Assembly: GCF_000772045.1 (NCBI RefSeq)
Contig: NZ_CP009754.1
Location: forward strand, 6,138,001-6,202,000
Direction: 5' to 3'
DNA length: 64,000 nt
Source: Streptomyces sp. CCM_MD2014
GTDB taxonomy: Bacteria; Actinomycetota; Actinomycetes; Streptomycetales; Streptomycetaceae
Part shown: one piece after another, positions 36,123 to 45,886 of the stretch
Layout: every line of letters begins with the position of its first letter
Position numbering within the stretch: position 1 is the stretch's first letter
Notes under the pieces: model-generated
Told to the model about the DNA's origin: nothing
Seen by the model: only the letters and a program-made list of their open reading frames with translations
Database searches by the model: none
Position numbers and translations under genes: made by a program

Positions 36123-36757
36123 TGCTCGCCGAGGACTCGACCTTGCTGAGGGAGGGGCTGGTGCGGCTGCTGGCGGAGGAGGGCCACGAGGTCCTCGCGG
36201 CCGTGGGCAACGCCGAACTGCTGCTCAAGGCGGTCGCCGAGGACCCGCCGGACGTGGTCGTCGCCGATGTCCGCATGCCGCCCACGCACACGGACGAGGG
36301 CCTGCGCGCGGCCCTGGAGATACGCGAGCGGTGGCCGCAGGTCGGAGTGCTGGTGCTCTCGCAGTACGTCGAGAAGCGGTACGCGACCGAATTGCTCACC
36401 GGGGACACGGAGGGAGTCGGTTACCTGCTCAAGGACCGTGTGGTCCAGGTCGACGAGTTCCTCGACGCGCTGGAGCGGGTCGCAGCCGGGCGGGCCGCGT
36501 TCGACCCGGAGGTCGTCCGTCAGCTGCTCGGCCGCACGACGCACACCGACCTGCTCGCCCGGCTCACCGTACGGGAGCGGGACGTGCTCGCCGAGATGGC
36601 GCAGGGCCACACCAACGCGGCGATCGCACGGCGGCTGCACATCTCGCAGAGCGCCGTGGAGAAGCACACCAACGCGATCTTCGACAAGCTGGAGCTGACG
36701 GGAGGTGAGGGCTATTCACGCAGGGTGCTGGCGGTGCTGCGCTACCTGGGAAGCTGA
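36113..36757 (+). CDS. Response regulator, NarL/LuxR family
   Basis: 214 residues. Receiver domain with phospho-acceptor Asp in VVVADVRMPPT and the Lys of YLLKDRV; C-terminal LuxR helix-turn-helix LTVRERDVLAEMAQGHTNAAIA with SQSAVEKHTNAIFDKL. Overlaps the kinase gene by ten bases, so the two are co-translated and surely cognate. Its likely targets are the two inverted repeats before the kinase gene and dedA (inference). Confidence 0.92.
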   Translation: MRLMLAEDSTLLREGLVRLLAEEGHEVLAAVGNAELLLKAVAEDPPDVVVADVRMPPTHTDEGLRAALEIRERWPQVGVLVLSQYVEKRYATELLTGDTEGVGYLLKDRVVQVDEFLDALERVAAGRAAFDPEVVRQLLGRTTHTDLLARLTVRERDVLAEMAQGHTNAAIARRLHISQSAVEKHTNAIFDKLELTGGEGYSRRVLAVLRYLGS

Positions 36758-36804
36758 GCCGGCGGACCCTGACGAGCCCGGAAGGCACTGACGGGCCGAG
36801 CGAG

Positions 36805-36838
36805 GCCGACGAGAGCCGACGAGAGCCGACGAGAGCCG
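36805..36838. repeat. 10-bp tandem repeat
   Basis: Three perfect copies of GCCGACGAGA plus a partial fourth, in the 134-bp gap between the convergent response regulator and FmdB genes. Related GAG/CCG-rich units continue to about 36890. Confidence 0.7.
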
Positions 36839-36891
36839 GAGGGAGCCGAGGGAGGCCGGCGGCAGCCGGAAGGAGTCGAGGAGAGCTGGCC

Positions 36892-37113
36892 TCAGCCGCA
36901 GCATCCCCCACCGCAGCAGCCTCCGCCGCCGCCACCCGACGAGGTCGCCGGCGCGGACGCGGAAGCCGAGCCGCCGACCGCGACCGTGGACAGCAGCTTC
37001 ACCGTGTCGTCGTGACCCGCCGGGCAGGCGGCGGGGGCGGAGGACTCGGCCATGGGGCGGCTCAGTTCGAAGGTGTCGCCGCAGCTCCGGCAGCGGTACT
37101 CGTAGCGAGGCAT
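36892..37113 (-). CDS. FmdB family zinc ribbon protein with Gly/Cys-rich tail
   Basis: 73 residues. N-terminal putative zinc ribbon PRYEYRCRSCGDTFEL with a second Cys in APAACPAGHDD. The C-terminus after a Ser/Ala stretch is GGGGGGCCGGGCCG, adding four cysteines in pairs, so the protein may bind a second metal or form disulfides. FmdB proteins take part in transcription regulation in some bacteria, but most are uncharacterised. ATG 37113 is chosen because the family starts MPxYEYxC. Confidence 0.82.
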   Translation of the reverse strand: MPRYEYRCRSCGDTFELSRPMAESSAPAACPAGHDDTVKLLSTVAVGGSASASAPATSSGGGGGGCCGGGCCG

Positions 37114-37166
37114 GCGCACAGGTTAACCGGCAGGGTCGGCCCGTGGCCCCCAGTGGTCCGAGGCGG

Positions 37167-38570
37167 TCAGTGACCGGCCCCGCGCTCCTCGCGGATCTGG
37201 GCGACCACCCGGGCCACCGTCTGCCGGACCGCTTCCGTCTCCGTCAGGAAGTGCCAGTAGTCGGGGTGCCGGCCCTCCAGCGTGGTGGTCGCCCGCTCCA
37301 GCCGGGCCACGGCGTCGTCCAGGGGGCGCGCGTGACGGGGCTCGGGGGTGTTGCGACCGGCCATGGCCAGGCGCTGGGCGTCGCGGATGGCGAAGCGGGT
37401 GCGCTCGATCTCCTGCTGCGGGTCCTTCTGCACGGCGTTCAACTGCCGCAGCCGGTCGCCCGCCGCCGAGACGGCCTCGTCGGTCGAGTTCAGCAGCGCT
37501 CGTACCGTCGACAGCAGGGCGGTGGCGTCGGGCCAGCGCTGTTCGTCGCGGGCGGTCCGGGCCTCGGACAGTTTCCGCTCGGCCTGCCGGACCGATTCGG
37601 TGGCCTGCTCCGGCACGTGCTGGAGGTCCTGCCAGCAGGCGGCGGTGAAGCGGCGCCGCAGCTCGCTGAGCACCGGTTCGACCTGCTCGGTCCGGGTGGT
37701 CAGGGCCTGGGCGCGGGTGCGCAGGGAGACCAGGCGGTGGTCGATCTCGGCGGCGCGCTCGGGCAGGCGTTCCGCCTCGGCGCGGACCGCCTCGGCCTCC
37801 CGGGTGACGCGTTCGGCCCGCTCGAGCGTCTGGGGCACTCCGTGCTGTCCCGCGCCCTGGTTCAGACGGGTCAGCTCCGGGCCGAGGGTGGCGAGACGGG
37901 TGGCGAGGTCGTCCGCCTTCAGGCCGGATCCGCGCGCGGCGTCCAGGGCGTCGGAGGCGGCGAGCAGGGCCTGCCGGGCGCGCTCCACGGCGGGTGCCAG
38001 CCGGGCCAACTGCGTCTCCGCCTTGCCGAGGAGGGGGCCGAGGCCCTCGGCGAAGCGGTCCAGTTCCTGCTTGACCCGGCCCAGCTCGGTCTTGGCGGCG
38101 GTCAGTTCGGTGCGGGCGCGGGAGGCGGCCGACGCCTCCAGGTCGTCCCGGTCCAGGTCGTGGGCGTCGACGGCGCTGATGTACTGGTGGCTGACCTCGT
38201 CGATGCGCCGGCCGAGGGCCTCGAAGTCGGTGACCGCCCGGCGGGCGGCGGGGGAGGAGTCGACGGCCGCGATCGTCTCTATCGAGATCCGCAGGTCCCG
38301 CTGGGCGGTGTCCAGCTCGTAGAAGGCGGCGGCCGCGTCGTCCTTCGCGGTCTGGGCCTCCGCCCGCTGGTTCTCGGCCCGCCCGCCGAACCACCGCCGG
38401 GTGCCGCCCCCGGCGAACGCGGCGGGCAGCACGAGGACGGCGAGCAGGGGCAGGCCCATCAGGGTGACCGCGTCACGGACCACGCCGGGTGCTCGGCGGC
38501 GGGAGCGGCGCGGCAGGCGCTGGGCGCGCACCACCATCGGCGAGTACGGCTGCGATGGCGTCGCCGTCAC
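37167..38570 (-). CDS. Membrane-anchored long coiled-coil protein
   Basis: 467 residues, no family I recognise. A basic N-terminus (RAQRLPRRSRRRAPG) is followed by one membrane segment (VTLMGLPLLAVLVLPAAFAG, about 35-54). The rest is almost entirely Ala/Glu/Arg/Leu helix with heptad character, suggesting a long parallel coiled coil. A short Trp/Tyr-containing end (HPDYWHFLTETEAVRQTV) may be a cap. No enzymatic motif. GTG 38570 has GGGAGAG upstream. A structural or scaffold role at the membrane is possible (inference). Confidence 0.72.
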   Translation of the reverse strand: MTATPSQPYSPMVVRAQRLPRRSRRRAPGVVRDAVTLMGLPLLAVLVLPAAFAGGGTRRWFGGRAENQRAEAQTAKDDAAAAFYELDTAQRDLRISIETIAAVDSSPAARRAVTDFEALGRRIDEVSHQYISAVDAHDLDRDDLEASAASRARTELTAAKTELGRVKQELDRFAEGLGPLLGKAETQLARLAPAVERARQALLAASDALDAARGSGLKADDLATRLATLGPELTRLNQGAGQHGVPQTLERAERVTREAEAVRAEAERLPERAAEIDHRLVSLRTRAQALTTRTEQVEPVLSELRRRFTAACWQDLQHVPEQATESVRQAERKLSEARTARDEQRWPDATALLSTVRALLNSTDEAVSAAGDRLRQLNAVQKDPQQEIERTRFAIRDAQRLAMAGRNTPEPRHARPLDDAVARLERATTTLEGRHPDYWHFLTETEAVRQTVARVVAQIREERGAGH

Positions 38571-38641
38571 ATCACTCTCCCGTGTCGTCCGTCCTGCCCG
38601 GGTTCATTCTCCCACCCGTTGAGGACGAACACACGGGCCGG

Positions 38642-39412
38642 TCAGTTCGCGGTTCGGACGGTGATTTTGCCGTCACCGGACCGGGCGTCGACCACGTGCG
38701 CGCTGGCGTCGTCGGTGGGCACGGACACGTCGACCGCGCCGTCTCCGGTGTCGGTGGACACCTTGTACGTGGCCCGGGGCAGCGAGATCGTCACGGAGCC
38801 GTCGCTCGTGCGGGACTCCACCTGGTCCGGGACGGTGCCGAGCTCCAGCCGGACCGAACCGTCGCCGGTGTGCGCCTTCACCTGCCGGGAGGTGACGGCG
38901 GCACGTACGGAACCGTCGTCGGTACGCAGCTCCAGCGGCCCGGAGGAGTCGGTGACGTGCACGGAGCCGTCGCCGGTACGGATGTTCAGCGCGTCCTCGA
39001 ACCCGCTCGCCCGCACGCTGCCGTCCCCGTCCTTCACCTTCACGGCGACGCCGCGCGGCACCTCGATGCGGTGCTTGGCCGCACAGTCGGCGACCACGCC
39101 GGAGCAGTGCATGCGCAGCACCAGCCGGTCGCCGTCCATTTTCCAGGTCACCTCGGGGTCCGAACCGACGGCGACCGACCCGGAGAACCACCGGGTGACC
39201 TCGACCTCGCCGGACGCTTGGTCGTCCGAGGCGACGAGCTCCAGGGCGGAGTCGTCGGAGTCGACGGTGAGCGTACGGCCCGGGAGGGAGAACGACCGGT
39301 GCTCCGGGTCCTTGTCGTCCGAGGCGGACGCGCAGGCACTCAGGCCCGCGACGAGAACGGCGACGGCACCGGCGGCGGCGAACGCGCGGACGGGAACGGT
39401 ACGGGCAGGCAT
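38642..39412 (-). CDS. DUF4097-type beta-repeat lipoprotein
   Basis: 256 residues. Signal sequence ends in VAGLSAC, a lipobox, so it is a lipid-anchored surface protein. The mature part is a right-handed beta repeat with seven or more units of DGSVR/DGSVH spacing (LELRTDDGSVRAAV, IRTGDGSVHVTD, KAHTGDGSVRLEL), the DUF4097 adhesin-like fold. Found in regulators of cell-envelope stress as well as surface proteins; function unknown. ATG 39412 has GGGGGAG at proper spacing; a reading frame back to 39619 is not supported. Confidence 0.85.
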   Translation of the reverse strand: MPARTVPVRAFAAAGAVAVLVAGLSACASASDDKDPEHRSFSLPGRTLTVDSDDSALELVASDDQASGEVEVTRWFSGSVAVGSDPEVTWKMDGDRLVLRMHCSGVVADCAAKHRIEVPRGVAVKVKDGDGSVRASGFEDALNIRTGDGSVHVTDSSGPLELRTDDGSVRAAVTSRQVKAHTGDGSVRLELGTVPDQVESRTSDGSVTISLPRATYKVSTDTGDGAVDVSVPTDDASAHVVDARSGDGKITVRTAN

Positions 39413-39595
39413 GACGGTCTCCCCCTGGAACGGACGACGAGGCGCCGCGCCCGGGCCCCCGCGGCGGCGGACGCCCCCGCTCGGCGAGGCTCTTCGACCG
39501 TACGGAGCACGGGCCCCCGCCGGGATCCGGGCCGCTACCGGATCGGGGGTGGGGTTAACCCCCGGCCCCTCGGCAGGAGCGGCGTCCCAACGCGT

Positions 39596-39626
39596 TTGCC
39601 GGGCAGCGCCCCGGGCCATGTAGGCT
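39596..39626 (+). promoter_or_regulatory. Probable promoter of tRNA-Val
   Basis: TTGCCG (39596-39601) and TAGGCT (39621-39626) lie 14-44 bases before the tRNA. The spacing of 19 is slightly long; shifting the -35 by one base gives 18. A GGGGTTAACCCC palindrome lies further upstream (39551-39562). Confidence 0.5.
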
Positions 39627-39639
39627 GTCGACTCGTCCT

Positions 39640-39714
<75 letters not shown>

Positions 39715-39737
39715 GGACCGGCGCCGTCGTCGGCGCG

Positions 39738-39766
39738 AAGGCCCCCGGATTTCTTCCGGGGGCCTT
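39738..39766 (+). terminator. Hairpin terminator after tRNA-Val
   Basis: Perfect 11-bp stem (AAGGCCCCCGG / CCGGGGGCCTT) with a seven-base AT-rich loop, 24 bases after the tRNA. Confidence 0.8.
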
Positions 39767-39843
39767 ACGCGTGCGGTCGTCCCGTCTCGCTGGGGCGAGG
39801 CCGTGAGACGTGCCGGTCCGTGGCAAGTGCCGGGTGACGCCGC

Positions 39844-40200
39844 TCAGGCGGACCCGGGCGGGGTGGGCGGGAGCGGGGCCTCATGGGCGCGTTTCAGTTC
39901 CGACCGGGCGCGCACCTGGTCGGGGCCGGTTATCTCCGACCAGTAGCGATGGGTGCTGACGAACACGGCCAGCTCGCGCTCGCGCTGCCGGAGCTTCTCG
40001 ACCTCCGCCTGTTCGTCCGCCGACCAGCCGGGCGAGGCCGGGCGCTCGACCTTGCGCCAGCCGGTGTCGTCGCTGAAACCCTCCAGCGGTTCGACGGACC
40101 AGGGAAGTCTCTTCAGCAGGGCCGACAACTCGGCCCGGACCTGATGCAGTTCCTCCTGACCGGCGAGGAGGTCACTGGGAAAATCATAGGTCGTAGCCAC
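39844..40200 (-). CDS. Conserved hypothetical protein
   Basis: 118 residues, soluble, with a Leu-rich N-terminal helix (DLLAGQEELHQVRAELSALL) and a central WKVERP-like Trp-containing region. A C-terminal helix (WSADEQAEVEKLRQREREL then AVFVSTHRYWSEITG) fits a small helical dimer. A homologous type of protein is common in Streptomyces near this tRNA, but I do not know its role. The start ATG has no strong ribosome site. Confidence 0.65.
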   Translation of the reverse strand: MATTYDFPSDLLAGQEELHQVRAELSALLKRLPWSVEPLEGFSDDTGWRKVERPASPGWSADEQAEVEKLRQRERELAVFVSTHRYWSEITGPDQVRARSELKRAHEAPLPPTPPGSA

Positions 40201-40314
40201 GTTCCAATGATACGCCTGTTCGATTTTGAGGCGCGCGTTCCCCTCGGTGGTTCACGCGAACGAGTGGCGCCACGGCCCGGGCCGACTGTCAGACCCCTGC
40301 CCTACCGTGAAGAC

Positions 40315-40848
40315 ATGGACAGCCTGGACCAGCGGACCGAAGCGGGCGGGGAGCGGGTGAGCCTGGTCCCCTGGGCGGAGGGGGACCTGTGGCTGCTGCG
40401 CAGGCTCAACAGCCCGGAGATGACCGAGCACCTGGGCGGCCCGGAGAGCGAGGAACGGCTCCTGGTCCGGCACGGGCGGTACGTGGAGCCGGCGTCGGGG
40501 CGGATGTACCGGGTGACCCTGGCGGACGGCGGCGAGACCGTCGGCTCCGTCGGGTACTGGCAGCGGACCTGGCGGGACACCGGGATCTGGGAGACCGGAT
40601 GGGGCGTGCTGCCGGAGTTCCAGGGCCGGGGGCTGGCCGTGCTGGCGGCCCGTGCCGTACGGGAGGCGGCTCGCGCGGCCGGGTCCCACCGGTATCTGCA
40701 CGCGTTCCCGAGCGTCGGCCACGCCGCCTCCAACGCGGTCTGCCGAGCGGCCGGGTTCACGCTGCTCGGGCAGGTCGACTTCGAGTATCCGAAGGGCCAC
40801 TGGATCAGGTCGAACGACTGGCGCGTGGACCTGGAGAGGGAGGACTGA
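40315..40848 (+). CDS. GNAT family N-acetyltransferase (RimJ/RimL-like)
   Basis: 177 residues. N-acetyltransferase fold with GWGVLPEFQGRGLAVLAAR as the acetyl-CoA loop and SNAVCRAAGF as the helix before the last strands. The early VSLVPWAEGDLWLLRRLN and the YPKGHWIRSNDW end are typical of the GNAT group near RimJ. TACCGT (40303-40308) lies six bases before ATG 40315, so the start is probably leaderless. The next gene begins five bases after its stop. Confidence 0.85.
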   Translation: MDSLDQRTEAGGERVSLVPWAEGDLWLLRRLNSPEMTEHLGGPESEERLLVRHGRYVEPASGRMYRVTLADGGETVGSVGYWQRTWRDTGIWETGWGVLPEFQGRGLAVLAARAVREAARAAGSHRYLHAFPSVGHAASNAVCRAAGFTLLGQVDFEYPKGHWIRSNDWRVDLERED

Positions 40849-40852
40849 CGTC

Positions 40853-41086
40853 ATGTGCCGCAGCATCAAGACCCTGCGCCCGCCCGCGCTGGCCGAGGAG
40901 GCCACCGAGGACGAGATCAGGGCCGCAGCCCTTCAGTATGTCCGCAAAGTCTCCGGGTTCCGCGCGCCGGCCGCGCACAACCAGGAGGTCTTCGACCGCG
41001 CCGTCGAGGCCGTCGCCGAGGCCACGGCCGAGCTGCTGGACGGCCTGGAGATACGGGGAGGCGGCGGCGCGCGACGGGCCTCCTGA
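40853..41086 (+). CDS. DUF2277 domain-containing protein
   Basis: 77 residues. The start MCRSIKTLRPPA is the constant feature of DUF2277. The middle is helical (EEATEDEIRAAALQYVRKVSG) and the second helix (VFDRAVEAVAEATAELLDGL) resembles DUF2277 sequences. Function unknown. It starts four bases after the previous stop, so it is translationally coupled to the acetyltransferase. Confidence 0.85.
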   Translation: MCRSIKTLRPPALAEEATEDEIRAAALQYVRKVSGFRAPAAHNQEVFDRAVEAVAEATAELLDGLEIRGGGGARRAS

Positions 41087-41168
41087 CGCCGCTCGGCGCT
41101 GGCGCGCGCGGGGCCGTGCCGTTGCCGGAGACTCTGCCCGTGCCGGCGGCCTCTGCCGCGGTGTGTCC

Positions 41169-41810
41169 CTAGGAGGCCTGGGTCGCGCGGGGCTGGCGGC
41201 GCATCAGGTACGCCGCGCCCGCCCCCGCCCCGAAGAGCGCCACCAGCGACACTCCCGTCGCCAGCCAGGTCGCGCCCAGCCACTGGCCGCCGAAGTAGCC
41301 GAGGGCGACGCTGTAGGCGGCCCAGGCCAGCCCGGCGAGGGCCGACCAGGGGAGGAACTCGCGGATCCGGCGATGGGCCGCGCCGGCGACGAGTGAGACG
41401 ACGGAGCGGCCGGCCGGGGCGAAGCGAGCCAGGACGACGAGGGCACCGCCGCCGCGGGCGAGCGCGCCGCCGAGACGTTCCTGCGCGGTGGTCAGCCGCC
41501 GGGAACGGGCGATCGCGCGGTCCAGCCGTGCCCCGCCGCGCCAGGCGAGGCGGTAAACGGCCAGGTCGCCGACGACGGAGGCGGTCGCCGCGCAGAGCGT
41601 CAGGACGAGGATGTCGGGTACGTCCTGCGGAACCCGTCCGGCGGCCGCCGCGCCCGAACCGGCGGCCGCAGCCGTCGCCGCAGTGATCACCAGGACCCCG
41701 CTCGGCAGCACCGGCAGGAAGATGTCGAGGAGCACCGAGACTGCCACCAGCGCGTAGATCCATGGGCTGCTGACCAGCGACCCGATGCTTCCCAGACTGT
41801 CGACCACCAC
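41169..41810 (-). CDS. DedA/VTT family membrane protein
   Basis: 213 residues, a second, more divergent DedA-like protein. Motifs FLPVLPSGVLVITAA, FAPAGRSVVSLVAGAAH and RIREFLPWSALAGLAWA match the VTT core; about five membrane segments. GTG 41810 is the most likely start because of GGGGAG-type sequence upstream; ATG 41843 is an alternative. It has its own promoter region. Its role is presumed to be in membrane lipid homeostasis, not shown here. Confidence 0.78.
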   Translation of the reverse strand: MVVDSLGSIGSLVSSPWIYALVAVSVLLDIFLPVLPSGVLVITAATAAAAGSGAAAAGRVPQDVPDILVLTLCAATASVVGDLAVYRLAWRGGARLDRAIARSRRLTTAQERLGGALARGGGALVVLARFAPAGRSVVSLVAGAAHRRIREFLPWSALAGLAWAAYSVALGYFGGQWLGATWLATGVSLVALFGAGAGAAYLMRRQPRATQAS

Positions 41811-41993
41811 TACTCCCCGATACTCCCCCGTGGGCCGGGCCATGCCGCGAGACGCGGGGACGGCAGGAGCGGCCAATGACAGCCATACAGCGTACGCCCG
41901 GGGTGTGACAGAGGGTTCACAGGGGGCTTGTGTGTTCAGCGCGGGACATTCACACCGACGTCACCCGCGCCCCCTCCGCCGGCCGCACGCGCC

Positions 41994-42028
41994 GCAGCGG
42001 TGCCTCCGCGTCCGGGAGGCACCGCTGC
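41994..42028 (-). terminator. Hairpin terminator after the DoxX gene
   Basis: Perfect 14-bp stem (GCAGCGGTGCCTCC / GGAGGCACCGCTGC) with a seven-base loop, 63 bases past the DoxX stop. A second, similar GGTGGCACCGCTGC copy follows at 42040-42053 and could form alternative pairs. Confidence 0.65.
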
Positions 42029-42090
42029 CGTGCGTGCGGGGTGGCACCGCTGCTGTGCGTGTGGAGAAGGGGAGCGCCGTGGCGGTCCGG

Positions 42091-42552
42091 TCAGGCCGCG
42101 ACCGGCGTCTGCCGCTCCGGGGTGGCCTCGTCCCGCTCGGAGGAGCGCCGGGCGAGGAGACGGTCCAGACCGAGGGCGCCGGAGCCGGTGAAGGCGAGCA
42201 GCAGGAAGGCCCAGCAGAACATGGCGGGGGCCTCGCCGCCGTTCTCCAGCGGCCACAGGGCGCCGGGCTGGTGCACCTTGAAGTACGCGTAGGCCATCGA
42301 GCCGGAGCAGATGACCGCCGCCGGGCGGGTGCCGAGGCCCAGCAGGACGAGGCCACCGCCGACGAGCTGGATCACGGCCGCGTACCAGCCGGGCCAGGTG
42401 CCCGCGTCGATGGTGCCGCCCGATCCCGCGGCGCCGCCGAGGACGCCGAACAGGGACGCGGCGCCGTGGCAGGCGAAGAGCAGGCTGACGACTATGCGGA
42501 ACAAGCCGAGCACGTAGGGCTGGGCGCTGGCGCTTTCGAGGCGTCGGGGCAT
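42091..42552 (-). CDS. DoxX family membrane protein
   Basis: 153 residues with four membrane segments: LGLFRIVVSLLFACHGAASLF, WYAAVIQLVGGGLVLLGLG, AVICSGSMAYAYFKVHQPG and FCWAFLLLAFTGSGALGLD. These are the DoxX pattern (small membrane proteins often linked to redox or thiosulfate:quinone chemistry). ATG 42552 has GGAGGAG 9 bases upstream. A possible iron box lies 75 bases further up. No partner redox gene is adjacent. Confidence 0.85.
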   Translation of the reverse strand: MPRRLESASAQPYVLGLFRIVVSLLFACHGAASLFGVLGGAAGSGGTIDAGTWPGWYAAVIQLVGGGLVLLGLGTRPAAVICSGSMAYAYFKVHQPGALWPLENGGEAPAMFCWAFLLLAFTGSGALGLDRLLARRSSERDEATPERQTPVAA

Positions 42553-42626
42553 GGGGGGTTTGCTCCTCCGGACGGCCGGCCGGGGGGTGTGGCCGGTGGG
42601 GGACGGAACCGAATGGGCTGCCCACG

Positions 42627-42640
42627 TTAGGTGTGCCTAA
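42627..42640. promoter_or_regulatory. Possible DtxR/DmdR (iron) box upstream of the DoxX gene
   Basis: TTAGG-TGTG-CCTAA matches the first 14 bases of the TTAGGTTAGCCTAACCTAA-type consensus in arms and spacing; the last five bases do not match. It lies 75-88 bases before the DoxX start, in the only promoter-sized gap there. Confidence 0.5.
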
Positions 42641-42803
42641 TGAGTACTTGCAAGTTCAACATTTAGCCATAACTTAACGCGCGGTCACCGGCGTCTCACT
42701 GCGGCCGGACCAGGTGGGAGCGCTCCCACGATCGAACCGCGGCCCCCCGGATGTGACTCATTTCATACCCACCCGGCGCCCCGTCCACGCCGGCGTACCT
42801 CGA

Positions 42804-44549
<1,746 letters not shown>

Positions 44550-44619
44550 GATGATCCTCTCCTCCGTCGCCCCGTACGGTACGGAACGACGGAGGCCGAC
44601 GGGGAGGTTCCGTGCCGAA

Positions 44620-44672
44620 CGGATACCGGCGGATGGCCGAAGAATGCCGACGGATACCGGCGGATGGCCGAA
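44620..44672. repeat. Two 22-bp direct repeats upstream of the PhoD-like gene
   Basis: CGGATACCGGCGGATGGCCG followed by AA occurs at 44620-44641 and again at 44651-44672, spaced 31 bases apart (about three helix turns). It lies in the gap between the PhoD-like start (44549) and the HNH gene stop (44703) and could be a tandem operator. Confidence 0.55.
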
Positions 44673-44702
44673 CGGACGGCGGAAGGGGCGGCGGGCGGGG
44701 CG

Positions 44703-45347
44703 TCAGCAGTTCGCGAGGTAGCCCTGCAGGGCGGACTTCTCCGCAGAGTCGACCGAGAGGTCGTAGTAGTACTTCACCTGCACCCATGCGCGTACGTACG
44801 TGCAGCGGTAGGCGCTGCGCGAGGGCATCCAGGTGGCCGGGTCCTGGTCGCCCTTGGACTGGTTGACGTTGTCGGTGACCGCGAGGAGCTGGGGCCGGGT
44901 CAGGTCGTTGGCGAAGGACTGCCGGCGCGAGGTGGTCCAGGAGTCGGCACCGGAGTCCCAGGCCTCGGCGAGCGGCACGAGGTGGTCGATGTCGACGTCG
45001 GAGGAGGCGGACCAGGTGGCGCCGTCGTAGGGGGAGTACCAACTGCCGCTGGTGGCGGCGCAGGAGGAGTCGGTGACGACGTTCGTGCCGTCGCGCTTGA
45101 GGATCGTCTCGCGGGTGTTGCAGGTGCCCGACTGCGTGATCCAGTGCGGGAAGAGGTCGCGGTCGTAGCCGGTGCGGTCCTCGGTGGCCACCGTGAGGCT
45201 GGCGAGGTAGGTGCGGGCGGTGGCGGCGCTGACCGGGGTGGGGAGGGCGGCGGAGGCGGCCGGGCCGTTGAGGAGCCCGGCGGAGGCTATGAGCCCGGTG
45301 AACGCGGCGAGGAAACCGAGCCGTCGACGCGCGTAGAACTTCGGCAT
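44703..45347 (-). CDS. Secreted HNH-type nuclease (DUF1524-like)
   Basis: 214 residues. A signal peptide (RRRLGFLAAFTGLIASAGLL, then AASA) is followed by a mature domain with HNH features: DVDIDHLVPLAEAWDSGADS supplies the metal-binding His and Asp, and LTRPQLLAVTDNVNQSKGDQDP the Asn and Asp. Such secreted nucleases are common in Streptomyces and are thought to degrade extracellular DNA. A terminal Cys pairs with Cys early in the mature protein. ATG 45347 has GGGAG six bases upstream. Confidence 0.87.
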   Translation of the reverse strand: MPKFYARRRLGFLAAFTGLIASAGLLNGPAASAALPTPVSAATARTYLASLTVATEDRTGYDRDLFPHWITQSGTCNTRETILKRDGTNVVTDSSCAATSGSWYSPYDGATWSASSDVDIDHLVPLAEAWDSGADSWTTSRRQSFANDLTRPQLLAVTDNVNQSKGDQDPATWMPSRSAYRCTYVRAWVQVKYYYDLSVDSAEKSALQGYLANC

Positions 45348-45481
45348 GCGAACTCCCTTTGGGTGTGGGGGTGTTGGGACGCGGGCAGGGGAATGCTCGC
45401 GACGCCGCATGGCGCACAGGTGTGCGGTCGGTAAGAAGTTAGTGACGTGTGCATGGCACGTCTAGGAGTGCGACGAGACTC

Positions 45482-45553
45482 GTGACGGAGCCCGTGGCCG
45501 AACCTGTGACGGAGCCCGTGGCCGAACCCGTGACTGACCCCGTGGCGGGAACT
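45482..45553. repeat. 24-bp tandem repeat (about 2.7 copies)
   Basis: GTGACGGAGCCCGTGGCCGA followed by ACCT/ACCC at 45482-45505 and 45506-45529, then a degenerate third copy. Being 24 bases long, it keeps reading frame; on the plus strand it reads (VTEPVAEP)n within a 69-codon open frame from 45449 whose reality is doubtful. Confidence 0.65.
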
Positions 45554-45643
45554 CGTGACGGGCGGCGCGGGAGCGGTCCCGGCGTCCCGGCGGGGGACTT
45601 CCGGCCCTCGGGGTCGTGTGCGGGTTCGCGTACTATGGACGGC

Positions 45644-45752
45644 GCAGAAGGGGAGTAGCTCTTCGCCGGACCGTCGACATACTGCTCAGCCCGCCTGAGC
45701 CGGCGCCCGGAGGCAGGCCTCGTACGCGAGGCGGGCCAGCGAGACCTTCGGC
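45644..45752 (+). promoter_or_regulatory. yybP-ykoY (Mn2+) riboswitch
   Basis: Three conserved blocks of the yybP-ykoY aptamer occur in order and at proper distance: AAGGGGAGTAGC (45648-45659), GTCGACATACTG (45673-45684) and GCGAGACCTTC (45739-45749). GAAGG near the start pairs with CCTTC at the end as the P1 stem. This class binds Mn2+. It lies in the 5' leader of the GDT1-like gene (start 45887), with about 130 bases of expression platform between. A TACTAT box (45631-45636) fits a promoter just upstream. Confidence 0.88.
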
Positions 45753-45886
45753 AAGCAGTGCACGCCCGTGCCGTACCGCACGGGTGAATCCGTGTGCTGC
45801 CGTGCCGAGGTGTCGCGCGTCGCGGAGACGGTGAAATCCGCGCAACCAGCACTCTCGGTGGGGTGGCCCCGACCGATTGAGGAACC

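Noticed and set aside
45449..45658. 69-codon frame with VTEPVAEP repeats
   Set aside because: No clear ribosome site, ends in the riboswitch region; the repeat is reported as DNA repeat only.
45739..45886. A second riboswitch or small RNA after the aptamer
   Set aside because: The pairing elements are adequately explained as the expression platform of the yybP-ykoY element.
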